DNA of 64,000 nucleotides, taken from positions 27,911,785 to 27,975,784 of the forward strand of contig OZ038452.1 of assembly GCA_964036195.1 (NCBI GenBank), written 5' to 3'. Source of the DNA: Sphaerolaimus hirsutus (lineage: Eukaryota > Nematoda > Chromadorea > Monhysterida > Sphaerolaimidae). Made by a program: the position numbers and the translations under genes. How positions within the stretch are numbered: position 1 is the first letter of the stretch; the number at the start of each line of letters is the position of its first letter. The notes beneath the pieces were generated by a model, which was given only the letters and a program-made list of their open reading frames with translations, was not told the origin of the DNA and searched no databases. Below, piece by piece: positions 11,226-22,904 of this stretch.

Positions 11226-12117
11226 GGGCCTACACACACTAGTTTTCCGCGTGACTTTCGTGGGAAAACTCAATTTAGTTTTCCCATTGTGCAGGCAACA
11301 GATGCAAGAGGCCGCCATTTGCAATTTTTTTATGATGATCCCTTTGTGACACCCATTTGGGAAAACTGTGAAAAAATGGTGAAAGTTTAATGAGTTTTGC
11401 ACCATAAAAAAATTGATTTCCGGAAAGTTATTTATGTTGCATGTTATACACTATGTGAAACTGTATATATATGTACATTTTTGTGCTTCCAGTTACTTTT
11501 GTTCTTTTTTAAATAATTTTTGAAAATCATGAATATAATAATTTTTATAAAATCATTGGTTACTTTGTAATACTTGTAAATTTAGAGCCACGTACAGTTT
11601 TTTTTTTCTCTTTTATTTGATACTAATCACACATTGTCATTACCACAGTTTGAAAAATGAATGAATTTAACATGTATGACATAAAAAAATCAATAAAATT
11701 TTTATCACTTGGCAATCAGCTGCAATTTTTTCACATGAGGCACAGCATGTATTCAGTATATTGTCAAAAAAAAAGTTGATATATCTACACCATAAAAAAA
11801 TGAAAAAAAATATTTTTCAATTCCTTTTACTAAAACATGTCCTAAAAATCAAATTTTTTTACCCTGAGCGCTCATTAGACTTTTATCGAAAGACAAAAAT
11901 ATGCGGGAACACATGAAATCCAAATCAAGCATTAATCACGAACTCAACTAATTGTATAGTTGAAAAGCTAAAATATTTAGTTTTCCCACGTTGCATGCAG
12001 AAGGTGAAAAATAATTTACACTTGGTAGTAAAATTTTCATTTAGCTTTTCACTTATTACCAATTCATGCAGCACACACATGAACAATCAAAACCTGTCAT
12101 AAAAAATTATAAAAATT

Positions 12118-12259
12118 CAACAATTTCGCCAATTTATCCATGGCAGAACCCCCTCTGGAGTCTTCATCCACTCGTTCAGTTTCTCTCTAAACCCTCTGTG
12201 GTCACGCTCGCGTCGTTGATCACCATGTTGCACGTTATCCAGCCCATCACATTCATCCC
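12118..12259 (-). CDS. weak candidate terminal exon or coding remnant
   Basis: After an acceptor-like AATAATGCAG, 49 codons stay open to TGA. The product is charged (LDWRDECDGLDNVQHGDQRR..., later REKLNEWMKTPEGVLPW) and unlike the surrounding AT-rich sequence. No family is recognised and no upstream exon could be matched in phase. It lies inside the possible 3.7 kb element, so it may be a remnant of an element-encoded protein. Confidence 0.2.
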
Positions 12260-12475
12260 TCCAGTCCAACTGCATTATTTAGCATACATTCTTTGTAATA
12301 AAAACATGTCAAAACAGTGATAAATATAAAACAAAAACAAAACAAACTGTGTGGTTGCAAAGCATTTGTTCATCTGGAGCGCACAGCGGTGCTTTCTCAT
12401 TCCCCATCTGGTGGCAGTCACAAACTGCGTAAAATCACCGTGTAAAATGGCAAGTGTCATGCGAGGTGTCAAAAC

Positions 12476-12748
12476 TAGGGTGTCAACTTCCCATTTTCCA
12501 TTTATGCTTTCCACAGGCAAATTTTTTTCCATTTCCGCTTCCATTTTCTGGCTCACTTGTCTGCTTTTCAAAACAAAATTCATTTTCCAGCTCAATTTTC
12601 TTTTTCCCAAGTATTTCTGTTTCAGTGAAACTGGTAAACATGCATGCAAGTTCTCAATTTTGTAAATTTTTGTATTTCCAGCATAATTACAGAACATTTT
12701 TCAATTTTCATTCCCGTTTTCTGCCAAAAAGTTTTTGTTGACACCCTA
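12476..12748. mobile_element. TAGGGTGTCAAC-ended element, TTTTCC-rich
   Basis: Starts TAGGGTGTCAACTTCCC and ends GTTTTTGTTGACACCCTA. The interior is T/C-rich repeats of CATTTTCC, a diverged form of the CGGAAA family seen complete at 59377-59934. Confidence 0.7.
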
Positions 12749-13089
12749 AGTATCACTGAATAAAATTCTTTGAAGTTGTAGTAACGTGTGCCGCTGTCTG
12801 AAATGTACGATTTTTACAAAAAATGCCAAAAATATCATGTCAAAGTTCAGTTGAGTTTTCCTAACATGACGTTATTTGTGCTTAACTACTATTTCTTTAC
12901 TGTCGCCATGGTTGTCACCATGAAAACCATGTGAAAACTCAAAAATTTGAAAAAATTATTACTCATTTAATACATATCGTTAAGTGCCTATCTCTCTACA
13001 CAAAATAGAGGAAAAAATTCTGCATAAGACCTCCAAATTTCACATCTCTGGTCCATTCATGTCTCGTTTAAAGATACTTTTTCAAAGTG

Positions 13090-13265
13090 GCCACCTGTGT
13101 GAAAACTCACTGATATGGCGACAAAAATGGTGACATTTTGACACCATTTTTGTCGCCATGGCGACAGTTTTCCACAGATGCTTGCATATTGTGAAAACTG
13201 CCGACACGTGTGGCGACATTTCTTGTCGCCACCTGTCGCCACCTGTCGCCATGTGTCGCCAGTTT
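13090..13265. repeat. TGTCGCCA/TGGCGACA short-motif cluster
   Basis: Several tandem and inverted copies of TGTCGCCA and ATGGCGACA, including a perfect hairpin around GTCGCCATGGCGAC. The same motif returns at 14695-14900. Confidence 0.7.
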
Positions 13266-13834
13266 TCACAACATGTATGCATATTGTTCCCATAATGACA
13301 GACAAAGTGGAAAACTGCTTCATGCATTGCAAAAACTGCTATTGAGCCAAGGAATATTGTCAACATGCTGGCACATTGTGAAAACTCAACATGCATTTTT
13401 TGTGCTGTGAAAACTCAACATGCAACAGTGCAAACAGTGTTATTTGTAATTACTGGTGAATGAGAATAGCAGTGTTTACTTTTGAAGTCATTTGATTTAA
13501 GTTTGTTTAATTCATTTGGAAATTGGTTTAGCAAGTAGTTTGTGAAGTACTTAGTTAAGTAGTTAAATGTTGTGCAATTAGTGAGTAACCAGTTCCTATC
13601 TTGTTACAACATCGATATAGTTTCATACACACTGGCAAATTTCCAATACAGTCACTTATTCAATCTCATTCACTTTTCAAAGTTTGTGCAACACAATTAC
13701 AGCTATGAAAAGCTCAAGAAATATGGTCAAAATACAATAATCATGTTTTTGTTTGTAATGTTTGTGTTCCCATTACATTTTTCAAAATTCTGATCCTAAT
13801 GCATGATTCCATTTACTAAGGCATTATTCACATA

Positions 13835-14255
13835 CCATAATTCCTCAAAATACCCCCAGGGGGTTTATTTTTTCAGAGTGGAAATTTTGAGGGGGGTATT
13901 TCAAGGGGGGGCTTTTTCGAGGGGGGGTTATTATTTCATCAGAAATTTTCAGGAAATTCATAGTAAACAGTATGCTTTTTCATACCCAAAACTGGTAATA
14001 AACATGGGTAAATAGGATATATCGGGACATATCGGGTATTTAGACGTACATCTGTACACATATTAACGTATATGTGTATCTGCGATGCAAATTGGCATCA
14101 ATAAATACATCATGTACATTGCATACATGATGTATATCATTCCAGACAGGGGGTATTTTGAGGGGGGGGGTATTTTTTCCTCAGCAGGAAAACACCTGGG
14201 GGTATTTTGAGGGGGGTTAATGCAAGGGGGGGGTGTAATTCAAGGAAATATGGTA
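13835..14255. mobile_element. ACCGTATT-family MITE
   Basis: Termini TACCATAATTCCTCAAAATA and the inverted AAGGAAATATGGTA. G-homopolymer arms and the TACATCATGTACATTGCATAC core are present. Confidence 0.75.
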
Positions 14256-14547
14256 CATTATTCTCAAAAACATTCATTGCTGTCTTTTTACAATTGTATT
14301 GTCTGCAATATTTCTCTCATATGTAAAAAGTAAAATGGAAAACAACAGGTGTGTACATGATATTTTTCTTAAAAATATACAATGAAAAACAGGAACAAAT
14401 ATCAAGCATGAAAAATTAACAAAATCAAAAACAAATGTATCACATGTAAAGCACAAAAATAGTAAATATGTATCTGATAAAGCATGATGTCAGTACTTTC
14501 ACAGATTAAACTGTGTTGATACAACATCACATTTGTTCACATTGCCC

Positions 14548-14576
14548 TCCTCCACCTCCTCCTCCTCCTCCTCCTC
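14548..14576. repeat. CTC/CCT trinucleotide microsatellite
   Basis: Repeated CCT units (CTCCTCCACCTCCTCCTCC). Confidence 0.85.
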
Positions 14577-15188
14577 TGTCTGCATGTCAAAAATGGCTGT
14601 GGTTAATTGCTAGTTCAACAGAGTTGCTTACACAGCAAAGTTTGGCAGTTTTCACTTATTGCATTCACATGTTGAAAATTCAATATAGTTGTCCATGGTG
14701 ACAATGGCGACAATGGCGACTTGTCGCCATGTGGTATGGCGACATTCAGGAAGTGTTGCCATACCACATGGCGACATTTTCCATTCAGTTTTCCCCTATT
14801 GCATTCATGTTGGGAAAAATTGTGACTTGCCGAAACCAAAACAAATTTATTTTTACCTCTAAATTTTACTTCATGCAAGATGGGAAAACTGAATGGCGAC
14901 ATGTCGCCATTTGAGTTTTCCCAAGCGTCACGCGGAAAACTAGTGTGTGTGGGCACATTAGTGTGGGCTGCACCATGAAGATAGGTATATTATTTACCAT
15001 TAAGTTTTGTATAACAATAAATATGTCAATCAAATTCATTTTGTACTCGCATAAAAGGTCTGAGTGAATAAAATCTGAATTGAATCCATGTGTTCGAATT
15101 CAAATTTTAAGAAATGCATCTTTGTACCAGTGTTTTTAAGTGCAAAAACACTTACTCATATCGTGTATGTCGAGTTTACAAGAAAAGT

Positions 15189-16541
15189 ACCGCAAATCCT
15201 CGAATAAGAGCCCCCCTCGAATAACTCCCCCCTTGAATAAGTCCCCCCTGCTGGCGGGGTGACGAGAAAATAACCCCCCCCTTGAATAACTCCCCCCCCC
15301 TCTTAAAAACTCCTCCCTCTGATGAAAAGGATACAATACAAAACTAAAAAAGAATAGTAGCCTATGACATCAACAGCAGATACGCAATGTGCATACAGTG
15401 TATACCCATTGTTTTATTGTTATTGGATGGTGAAATACCTGAATTAAACGATTTTACATACTGCATCCATACAATGAATTAAGTCCAAGTTTCCTGAGGA
15501 AATAATAACCCCCCCCCCCCTCGAATAACTCCCCCCGTGAATAACTCCCCCCTCCAAAACGTCTGACGAAAAAATAACTCCCCTGGCCCCAGATTTAATT
15601 GGGCAGATTATCCCTGAGAGGGAGGACATGACGGGCGTGTCTGGCAAGTCGAGATTTAATTGGACAGGCATGCCCGCGTCAGCCCGCCCGCCCCTTTTTT
15701 CCTCAAAACCGCTCAAATTTGGCGCCTTAACAAACTTCCACTTACAAAATCGCCATTTTCATCTACGTAAATGGATATTTACCTATTTAAATTGTATTCA
15801 TGGCGATTTCGAAATTTTGGCAGGCTGCCAAATTCACATCTTCCATTTTTCTTTTTCTTTTCGGGAGTAAAATCCCTCCCGACCCGCCCTCGCGCCAGGC
15901 ACCTGACAGCCGCCGCCCGACTGCCAGGCAGACCGAGATTCAATTGCGTGTCGGGCGGCAGCTGTCAGGCGCCTGGCGCAACGGGCGAGTCTGGCGGGAT
16001 TTTTTACTCCCGAAAAGAAAAAGGAAAATGGAAGAAGTGAATTTGGCAGCTGGCCAAAATTTCGAAATCGCTACTAATACAAGTTAAATAGGTAAATAAC
16101 AATTTATGTAGCTGAAAATGGCGAATTTGAAGGTGAAAGTTTGTTAAGGATGCAAATTTTCACCGTCAACATCGCTATTTTCGTTTATATACATAGATAG
16201 AGCTTGAACTAACCACTTTACTTAAATATTTTAGGCGATTTTCAAATTTTGGCCGGCTGTCAAGCTTTCTCACGTTTTTTTTGTACGTCTTCATACGTTT
16301 TTGTAGTAAATTATGGCAGATATTTCTTTTTCTTTTCAGTTTTGCCTGTCATGCCCTCACAATTAAATCTCGTTAGCCATTTTTCGGGAAAATCTGGCAC
16401 GAGTGAGGGCGCGTCTGGCAGGCGCTTGGTCGTGTCAGGTGCCTGGCAGGCGTGACGGGCGTGTCAGGTGCCAGGCAGGGAGGGCAAAAATTTGTCTGCC
16501 CAATTAAATCTGGGGCCTGGGGTCTTATTCGAGGATTTAGG
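15189..16541. mobile_element. ACCGTATT-like element split by a nested palindrome
   Basis: Outer ends read TACCGCAAATCCTCGAATAA and CTTATTCGAGGATTTAGGGTA, with C-homopolymer blocks (15210-15330, 15505-15585) inside the left end. The outer element is interrupted by the palindrome at 15586-16510. Confidence 0.65.
15586..16510. mobile_element. GGCCCCAGATTTAATTGGGC palindromic element
   Basis: Inverted ends GGCCCCAGATTTAATTGGGC and GCCCAATTAAATCTGGGGCC. Interiors carry mirrored GGCGCCTGGCAGGCG-like GC-rich repeats and mirrored AT-rich arms (GGCAGGCTGCCAAATT / AATTTGGCAGCTGGCC). It lies in the C-rich arm of the outer element, so it inserted later. Confidence 0.7.
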
Positions 16542-16900
16542 GTATTTAAAATTTAAAAGTATGAATGGAATCAAGGAAAACCTGAATTCCACCCAGCAAT
16601 TTTCATAGTCACCCCATGTTTTCCACAACACTCATTTTATCACAAAATTAATCCCACAACTCATGCATCTACTTTCCCAACTAAAGACATTTTTAAAATT
16701 ATGAAAAAAAGAAAATGATGTCTGGAGTCTGCACTTCGGTGTGCCTATGTCATGTCATCAAAGTGGTTTTATACACATGTAAAATGTAGATGCAAGGAAT
16801 ATGCTTATCAGATATGCATGCACAGACAGACTTTGTACACTGTTTGGTTCATGTAGATTTCAGTTCATGTTACTAGCTTTTAGTGGTTGAAATGGAGTGT

Positions 16901-17279
16901 ACCGTATTTCCTCGAAATACCCCCAGGGGGTTTATTTTCTCAGAGTTGTAATTTTGAGGGGGTTATTCGAGGGGGGGGGGGTTATTTCGCCAGAAATTTT
17001 CGGTAAGAATCGTAATAAATAGTGGCATCTTACATACCTAAAACTGATAATAAACGTGACTGAACACGATATATTAAGACATTGCATCGATAGCTACACA
17101 TAAATACTAGTCTATGTCTAGCTGCGATGCAAATCGACATCATATAATACATCATGTTCATTACATAAACGATGTACCTTATTCCTGACAGGGGTGTTTC
17201 GAGGGGGTTTATTTTTTCTTCAGCTCTAAAACACCTGGGGATTTTTCGAGGGGGGGGGTATTTCGAGGAAATACGGTAG
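16901..17279. mobile_element. ACCGTATT-family MITE
   Basis: TACCGTATTTCCTCGAAATA start and GGAAATACGGTA end, with G-runs and the TACATCATG core. Well preserved. Confidence 0.8.
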
Positions 17280-17660
17280 TTACCATATTTCTTCTAATAT
17301 AATGGCATCCCTCCAATAGAACGACAGGTTTTTGGCACATTTTTGGCTCATGAAAACAATAAAACAGCATTCTATGTTACAGCATATTACAATAGAACGG
17401 CAGGTAGACATTACGTTGGATGAGTGCCAAATCACAAAAATAAGAAAAATGGATGGCGGGAACATTCAAAACATTCATATGACAAATTTTAATTGATGCT
17501 CTGATGGCAAAATATTTGTCAAGTTCTGTAAAAATAACTTTCAAAAATGTGTAGGAAAATTAGTGAAAAAATAGAACGACAGCCTCCAATAGAACGGCAG
17601 GTAAAAAAAGTTGACAAAAAAATAAAATGGGGCTCTTCAATTAGAAGAAATACGGCGACT
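17277..17660. mobile_element. AATAGAACGGC element, copy 2
   Basis: Directly abuts the previous element. Starts TTACCATATTTCTTCTAATA and ends TTAGAAGAAATACGG with repeated CAATAGAACGGCAGG units. Confidence 0.75.
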
Positions 17661-17763
17661 CGTTCTAAACCACACTTCATGCAATTTTTCTCAAAAGCAT
17701 GCATTGGTATTGGACAGCCTGTGACATGAATAAATACCTAGGTATATGCATGAGTTTTTTGAC

Positions 17764-18449
17764 GTATACTCGACAGACATGATATTATATACAGGTTTGG
17801 TCCACTTATGTTTCGCTTCGCTGAGCGTCAATGAAATTCAACATTTTACTGAACAGTGAAGTGCGATACATCTTAAATACGGTAGAAAAACAGTGCACAG
17901 TGGGTCGTAAATATGTCAATATGTATAGTCGACGGACATATCATTCTACAAAATTGGAAAGTTTTATTTTGTTCTTGTACGGAGTGAACGAGAAATGAAA
18001 ATATTGAAAAAGAAAATGGAAAGATAATAAAAAGGAAAATTAAAATGTGCGGTTCTTTACGCACTCGTTTACTCCAATTTTTGTGGCAATAGGTGCTGCA
18101 AATTTTTGATTATACGTCTACCTACGTTTAATCTAATTCATATTTAAAAAAGTTACATGCTATCGATTCATTTTGAAGAAAACTTGTTACGTTCAAAATT
18201 TTGAATTCAGAAAACGTTCCCGCTTTGAATTTATTCAGATGCTGTCCATCCAGACGACGCTTGGATGGCATCATGCCAAAAAACTCAATTACACTTTGAC
18301 GGGGGTTTGAATTATGTGGGCACAATTGAATAGTTTCACTCTGTATATGCGTAAGCACGAGTCACCAAAACAGAGTTCTACGGGTTGGATACAGCGTGCA
18401 TGATATGACATCATGCAACTCATTGTATAGTATCATGTCCGCCGAGTAT
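17764..18449. mobile_element. GTATACTCGACAGACATGAT element (690 bases), copy 1
   Basis: Ends GTATACTCGACAGACATGAT and ATCATGTCCGCCGAGTAT. A highly similar copy in the opposite orientation lies at 44121-44802. Frames inside are short and differ between copies. Confidence 0.8.
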
Positions 18450-19006
18450 GCCGTATTTCTCCGATCAAAGCACCCCGGGTGCTTTACAAAATTGGAGCTA
18501 TTTTTAAACAACTTTTCAAGTGCCGTTTATAGCACCCTGGTGCAATGCAAATCACCGGGTGCTATACTATGTTTTCTTTGATAGCAATAGCTATACTTAA
18601 GTAATGATGCAATCCCATGCCCCACTAATCTTTGAACTCAAGTGCCACCACTTGAAGTTGCCCTGGTGAATTACACCAGAAGTGTTTGATTTCACCGCAG
18701 CACGCAAATGAACGCCATGCGCCATACGCAATTAGATAGGCATATCCGTGCGAAAAGAACGCTGCGCGGCATTCTATGCAATTAAATAGCCACACGTGTG
18801 CTAAACGCCATGCGCGATGCCAAAAACGTCTTATGAAACAGATGGTTTTCATTGCGACAATATTGTTTACGCTTACCTACAGACGACCACTAAATTTTTT
18901 TTGGATGAAAAGTAAAGCACCCGGGTGCTTTACACGGAACATATTGCACAGCATAGCACCCTGGGAGCTTTGAACAGGGGGGTGCTTTGATCGGAGAAAT
19001 ACGGTA
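18450..19006. mobile_element. ACCGTATTTC element with CAAAGCACCC interior
   Basis: Starts CCGTATTTCTCCGATCAAAG and ends CTTTGATCGGAGAAATACGG. The arms carry repeats of CACCCGGGTGCTTTA. It shares only the outer ACCGTATTTC with the other families. Confidence 0.75.
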
Positions 19007-19185
19007 CTGGTGAAACTGCTGTACTATTAGAGGGTGCCGTTGTATCGGAAAGGAGACTGCCCTTCAATTGGATAGCACTGTTCTATTGTTTTCATGAGTG
19101 GAAAAACATGCCAAAACCTGCCGTTCTACTGGAGGTGCCCTTCTATTGCAAGTATGCCATTCTCTATTAGAAAAAATACTGTAGT
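19006..19185. repeat. AATAGAACGGC-type element, decayed
   Basis: Degenerate GGTGCC(G/C)TTCTATT units ending TCTATTAGAAAAAATACTGTA, the family terminus. Confidence 0.6.
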
Positions 19186-19469
19186 ACCTTTACTCTCGAC
19201 AGTTTCCAATCACGATGGCGATTGTGCTGCTGGTGGCACAACATTGATGTTTTTTTGTCACTCATTTATGTTTTCCATGTGAAACGCTGTCCCTGTTTTA
19301 TGATTTAATCATCAATTAATTATAAATATGAGCAACAGTATGCTATTCAGTAAGATATTTCCAATTGAATATTTTCTATTTTATCAGCCAGTGATATTGT
19401 TTGTAGCAAATGGAACAGATTCAGATCTTTGCCCTAGTGACGATTGCGAAACAAAATTTTTGACTGATT

Positions 19470-19560
19470 ATGTGCCAGTCCCGCACCCTGTAAAATGTCA
19501 AATGTAATGCCAAGTGTCCAAAGTCATGTAAAATTCCCTGGAAAATGGCAAACGTGTTGG
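19470..19560. repeat. fragment of CAGTCCC/CCCTGTAAAA element
   Basis: GTGCCAGTCCCGCACCCTGT followed by TGTCAAATGTAATG units: one arm only. Confidence 0.6.
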
Positions 19561-19817
19561 CCCCTTGTGTACATTGTAGAATCTATGTAAATACACTATT
19601 TTTACATCTTTATCCTTTTTTTCTGTACATGCCTATTTCCACATTTCACAAATGTTTTTTTGTCTCTAACAACTACCTAGTTACCGTATATTCTTTAATG
19701 AGCCCCTCTAAATAATGTAGTATTTATTTTCAAAGGTTTTGATAAAAAGCAACACCAATCACCCCCCCCCCATGAATTCCGCAACAAAATCAATTGATAA
19801 TGATAAGTTTCCGAACA

Positions 19818-20645
19818 TGGTTGGTTTTAGTAAAATTCTTTTTACTAAAATTGTATTTTATTTTAATTAAAATTGTATTTTATTTTTATTTTATTCATGT
19901 TTCAGTTTATTTTATTTTATTTTATTCTGAAATGTCATTAATAAAATAAAATGAAACCATTTTACAAAAATTTTACAATAATTTTACAATAATTTTACAA
20001 AAAATAGGAAATCTTAGATGCAAGGGTATAAAACAATGTGCACGCTAAAAGCGTACAGATGAACACAAAAAAAAATTTTCATGTAGACTTGTGACATTGG
20101 TTGCGATGTAGGTATCTTGAATTTTGACCCTCACAGGGGCCGGATAGATCTGCAGCTAATTGCTCTTCCAAAGGGAAGATAGCTATTAATTTGTTATTTA
20201 GGTGGGGTGGAGGGGCTTGCGGGGTTTATATATATATATAAAGATGCGGGGCTTTTTCAAGGTATGGAACAAAGTAAATGAGAAAAAATCACATAAATTA
20301 CTTATTTTTAAGGTGACAATATATAAAAATGTGAAAGTTTGTGATTTTGAGCAAAAATTACAACAACGAAAGCCACAACAAGGCACCAGTTCTGCAAATT
20401 GGCAGCTAGAATCTTAAGCAACAGGATAGAAAACTTTTTTTAGAATTTTAGACACTCGAGTTTTTGTAAAATTTTACTAAAATTGTACAAAAATTCAAAT
20501 TTTTGTACAATTTTACTAAAATTCGAATTTTAGTAAAATTGTATTTTTATTTTATTAATTTTCCATTTTATTTTATTTTATTCTCCAATTTTCCATTTTA
20601 TTTTTATTTTATTTTTATTTTTTTCTGAGATTTTGCCAACCCTGT
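19818..20645. repeat. GGTTGG-ended element with TTTTATTTTA tracts
   Basis: GGTTGGTTTTAGTAAAATT at the left and TTTTGCCAACCCTG at the right, with long mirrored TTTTATT and GTAAAATTGTA tracts. The centre (20040-20420) is ordinary AT-rich sequence without a supported gene. A related half is at 2340-2470. Confidence 0.5.
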
Positions 20646-20776
20646 TTCCGAATGATATTATTCAAGAATATACGGAAAAACTGGAGTCTGCATTGAAGGG
20701 AATATGACATCTTCACCGGGAAATAAAAAACTACTTCTTAATTCTCCATCAATGGGACACAAATGGACTTTGAAAT

Positions 20777-21430
20777 ACCGTATTTCCTTGAATGATCTCC
20801 CTCGAAATACCCCCATTCCATGTCTGAGCGAGCTCGGAACTAATAGACCCCCTTGAAATACCCCCACCCGAATTGAGTGTACAGAGAATGTAAATGACAA
20901 AAACTATGATCTGTGCAGGATACAAGGATACAATTAAAAACAATGTCTGAGTTGCATTAGCCATTAGGGATTGTACATCTATATACCGTATTATTTCGAA
21001 TTACCCCCCTCGAATTAACCCCCTTCGAATTACCCCCCCCCCCCTCAAAATGGGCTGGGGAAATAATAACCCCCCACGAAATACCCCCCCCCCTTCGGAA
21101 TGATGTACATCATGTACGTAATAAATACGTCATGTATGGAATGTACATGATGTAGGTATGTTACTGCTAATTTGCATTACAGCTACGCATAGACTAGTTT
21201 GTGTAACTATCTAGGTAGGTGCGTTTTTATGTCCATATATACCCCGTTTGGACACATTTATTACCTGTTTTGGGTACGCAAATGCCTAAGTTTTACTACG
21301 ATCCTTACGAAAATTTCTGACGATATAATGAAAACACCCTCGAATAATCCCCTCTTGAATTAACCCCCCCTACAATTTCACTGGCGAAATAATTAACCCC
21401 CATGGGAGTATTTCGAGGCGATACGGTAAT
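20777..21430. mobile_element. two adjacent ACCGTATT-family copies
   Basis: A short C-rich fragment (20777-20870) starts with ACCGTATTTCCTTG. A fuller copy (20985-21430) runs from TACCGTATTATTTCGAATTA to the inverted terminus GAGGCGATACGGTA, with the TACATCATGTAC core. Confidence 0.7.
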
Positions 21431-21499
21431 TAAGTATACGTAAATACTCGTTGGTAAATATATGCCTGTGGACGCATATATTTACATCTCGGTTATTGT

Positions 21500-22165
21500 T
21501 CGATTTTGCTACGTCTCAGTGTGTTAAATTTCGTAAATATTCTGGCGAAATAACACCCCATTGAATTAACCCACCACAAAATTTGTTGGCGAAATAAACC
21601 CCCTGGGATTATTTTTATAGTTGTTAAAACGTATTTACTCGATAAATACGTATACTCGCGTACTGCGCAAATAAGTTTACGTTTCTTCAAGAAAAAAATG
21701 CCGGTACTCACTTACTCACGTACTTTTCGAAAGTACGCGAGTACAGAAAACGCATTTTAACGGGACAGAAAATGTCATTTTTCCAGACAGAATGTGACAA
21801 ACATAGAACATTTTCCCTTGAAATACTTATCGGGAGAGAAAAACACATTTTTGGTGTATTTCTAAGTAAAAATTAAAAAAAACAGATTTTCACGTTATTT
21901 TGTGAGAAAAATACTCACTTTTACCTTTTCTGTGAGGAAAATTACCCATTTTTACGTTTTCCTGGGAAAACATGTCGTTTTTACGTTTTCTCTGGCAAAA
22001 AGTATTTTACTCACCTTTTACGCAGTGTAAACGGAAAAGAAAAATACTGTACGTTTTCTGTACTCAGGGGTGAGTATTAAAAAATACTTTACCTTTACGT
22101 TTACTTTAAAAAAAACTCAGTACTTTTAACAACTCTGATTATTTCAAGGAAATACGGTACATTCA
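21500..22165. repeat. TTGTTAAAA-type element with ACGTTTTC/ACTCACT motifs
   Basis: Contains GTTGTTAAAACGTATTTACTCG and later TACTTTTAACAACTCTG in mirrored positions, with internal TTTTTACGTTTTCT units. It ends next to an AAGGAAATACGGTA terminus. Confidence 0.55.
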
Positions 22166-22733
22166 TTTGCTTGATGCAAGTAGGTAGGGGAAAATAGATC
22201 CAAACATTATTGGAGAGACTTCACCTGTAAACAAGAGAATAGAGGGCATATTCAGAACTTTTTCAAGTGACTGGACGCGTGTCAAGATGAATGTGAAGTT
22301 AAAAATGCCGAGATGTCAACAAGTGTGAGAGTAAAAATTGCCTGTCAATTGTCAACTGTCAAGCAATTTAAGTAGAGTAAGGAATTTTGTGTCAAGTTGA
22401 GCTGTTCAAATTAGTCAAGTTGAGAAAAAATAAGTATGTCTAGAGCGGGAATTATAAAAATAGTTGTTGTTTATGTATAGGTGATTAACAACATTTCAAC
22501 ACTTTGTCAAGTGATAAGTAAAATTTATATTCACTTGACAACGTGTGGAATTGTATCCGGACCCAAACACATGCATTATCTACACGACATGGACATGGAC
22601 AGCAGCTGCACTGGTACTTATTAAGTGACACATGCAAACGCCGCGTCTGTACGATATGTCACATTCAAATTTGACACAGGACAGTTCGACACATATCGTT
22701 CTCCTATCACGTGACGCTGTCATGTCATTACCG

Positions 22734-22860
22734 TATTACTTCGAAATACCCCAGGCCCAGGGGGTTAATTTTTTCAGAGTGTAAATTTTGAGGGGATGTT
22801 ACTTGGGGGGGGTATTTCGAGGGGTTTATTATTTCACCAGATTTTTTTGAACTCTCACTT
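22734..22860. repeat. ACCGTATT-family fragment
   Basis: TACCGTATTACTTCGAAATA followed by G-rich blocks, then lost. Confidence 0.65.
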
Positions 22861-22904
22861 TTTTGTACTTTTGTAACTTTTTTGTACTTATTTGTTGTTT
22901 GTAA

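Larger units (their letters stand above)
11226..14955. mobile_element. possible 3.7 kb element bounded by ACACACTAGTTTTCCGCG ends
   Basis: The left end reads CTACACACACTAGTTTTCCGCGTGAC with GGGAAAACTCAA following. The right end is the reverse complement (GTCACGCGGAAAACTAGTGTGTGTGGGC). Between them are repeated GAAAACTCA and TGTCGCCA motifs (13090-13265, 14695-14900), a CGGAAA-type insertion (12476-12748) and an ACCGTATT insertion (13835-14255). Shorter members of the family lie at 48993-50135, 49831-49990, 51488-51826 and 60306-60482. That 11226 and 14955 belong to one element is inferred from the matching ends. Confidence 0.45.

Noticed and set aside
12275..12697. 140-codon minus-strand frame
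   Set aside because: Mostly translation of the TTTTCC-rich element at 12476-12748.
13090..13265. Short spaced repeats that could suggest a CRISPR array
   Set aside because: Repeats are 8-10 bases, in both orientations, with no uniform spacers, in a eukaryotic genome.
14548..14576. Poly-proline coding frame
   Set aside because: A CCT microsatellite inside repeat sequence, without splice context.
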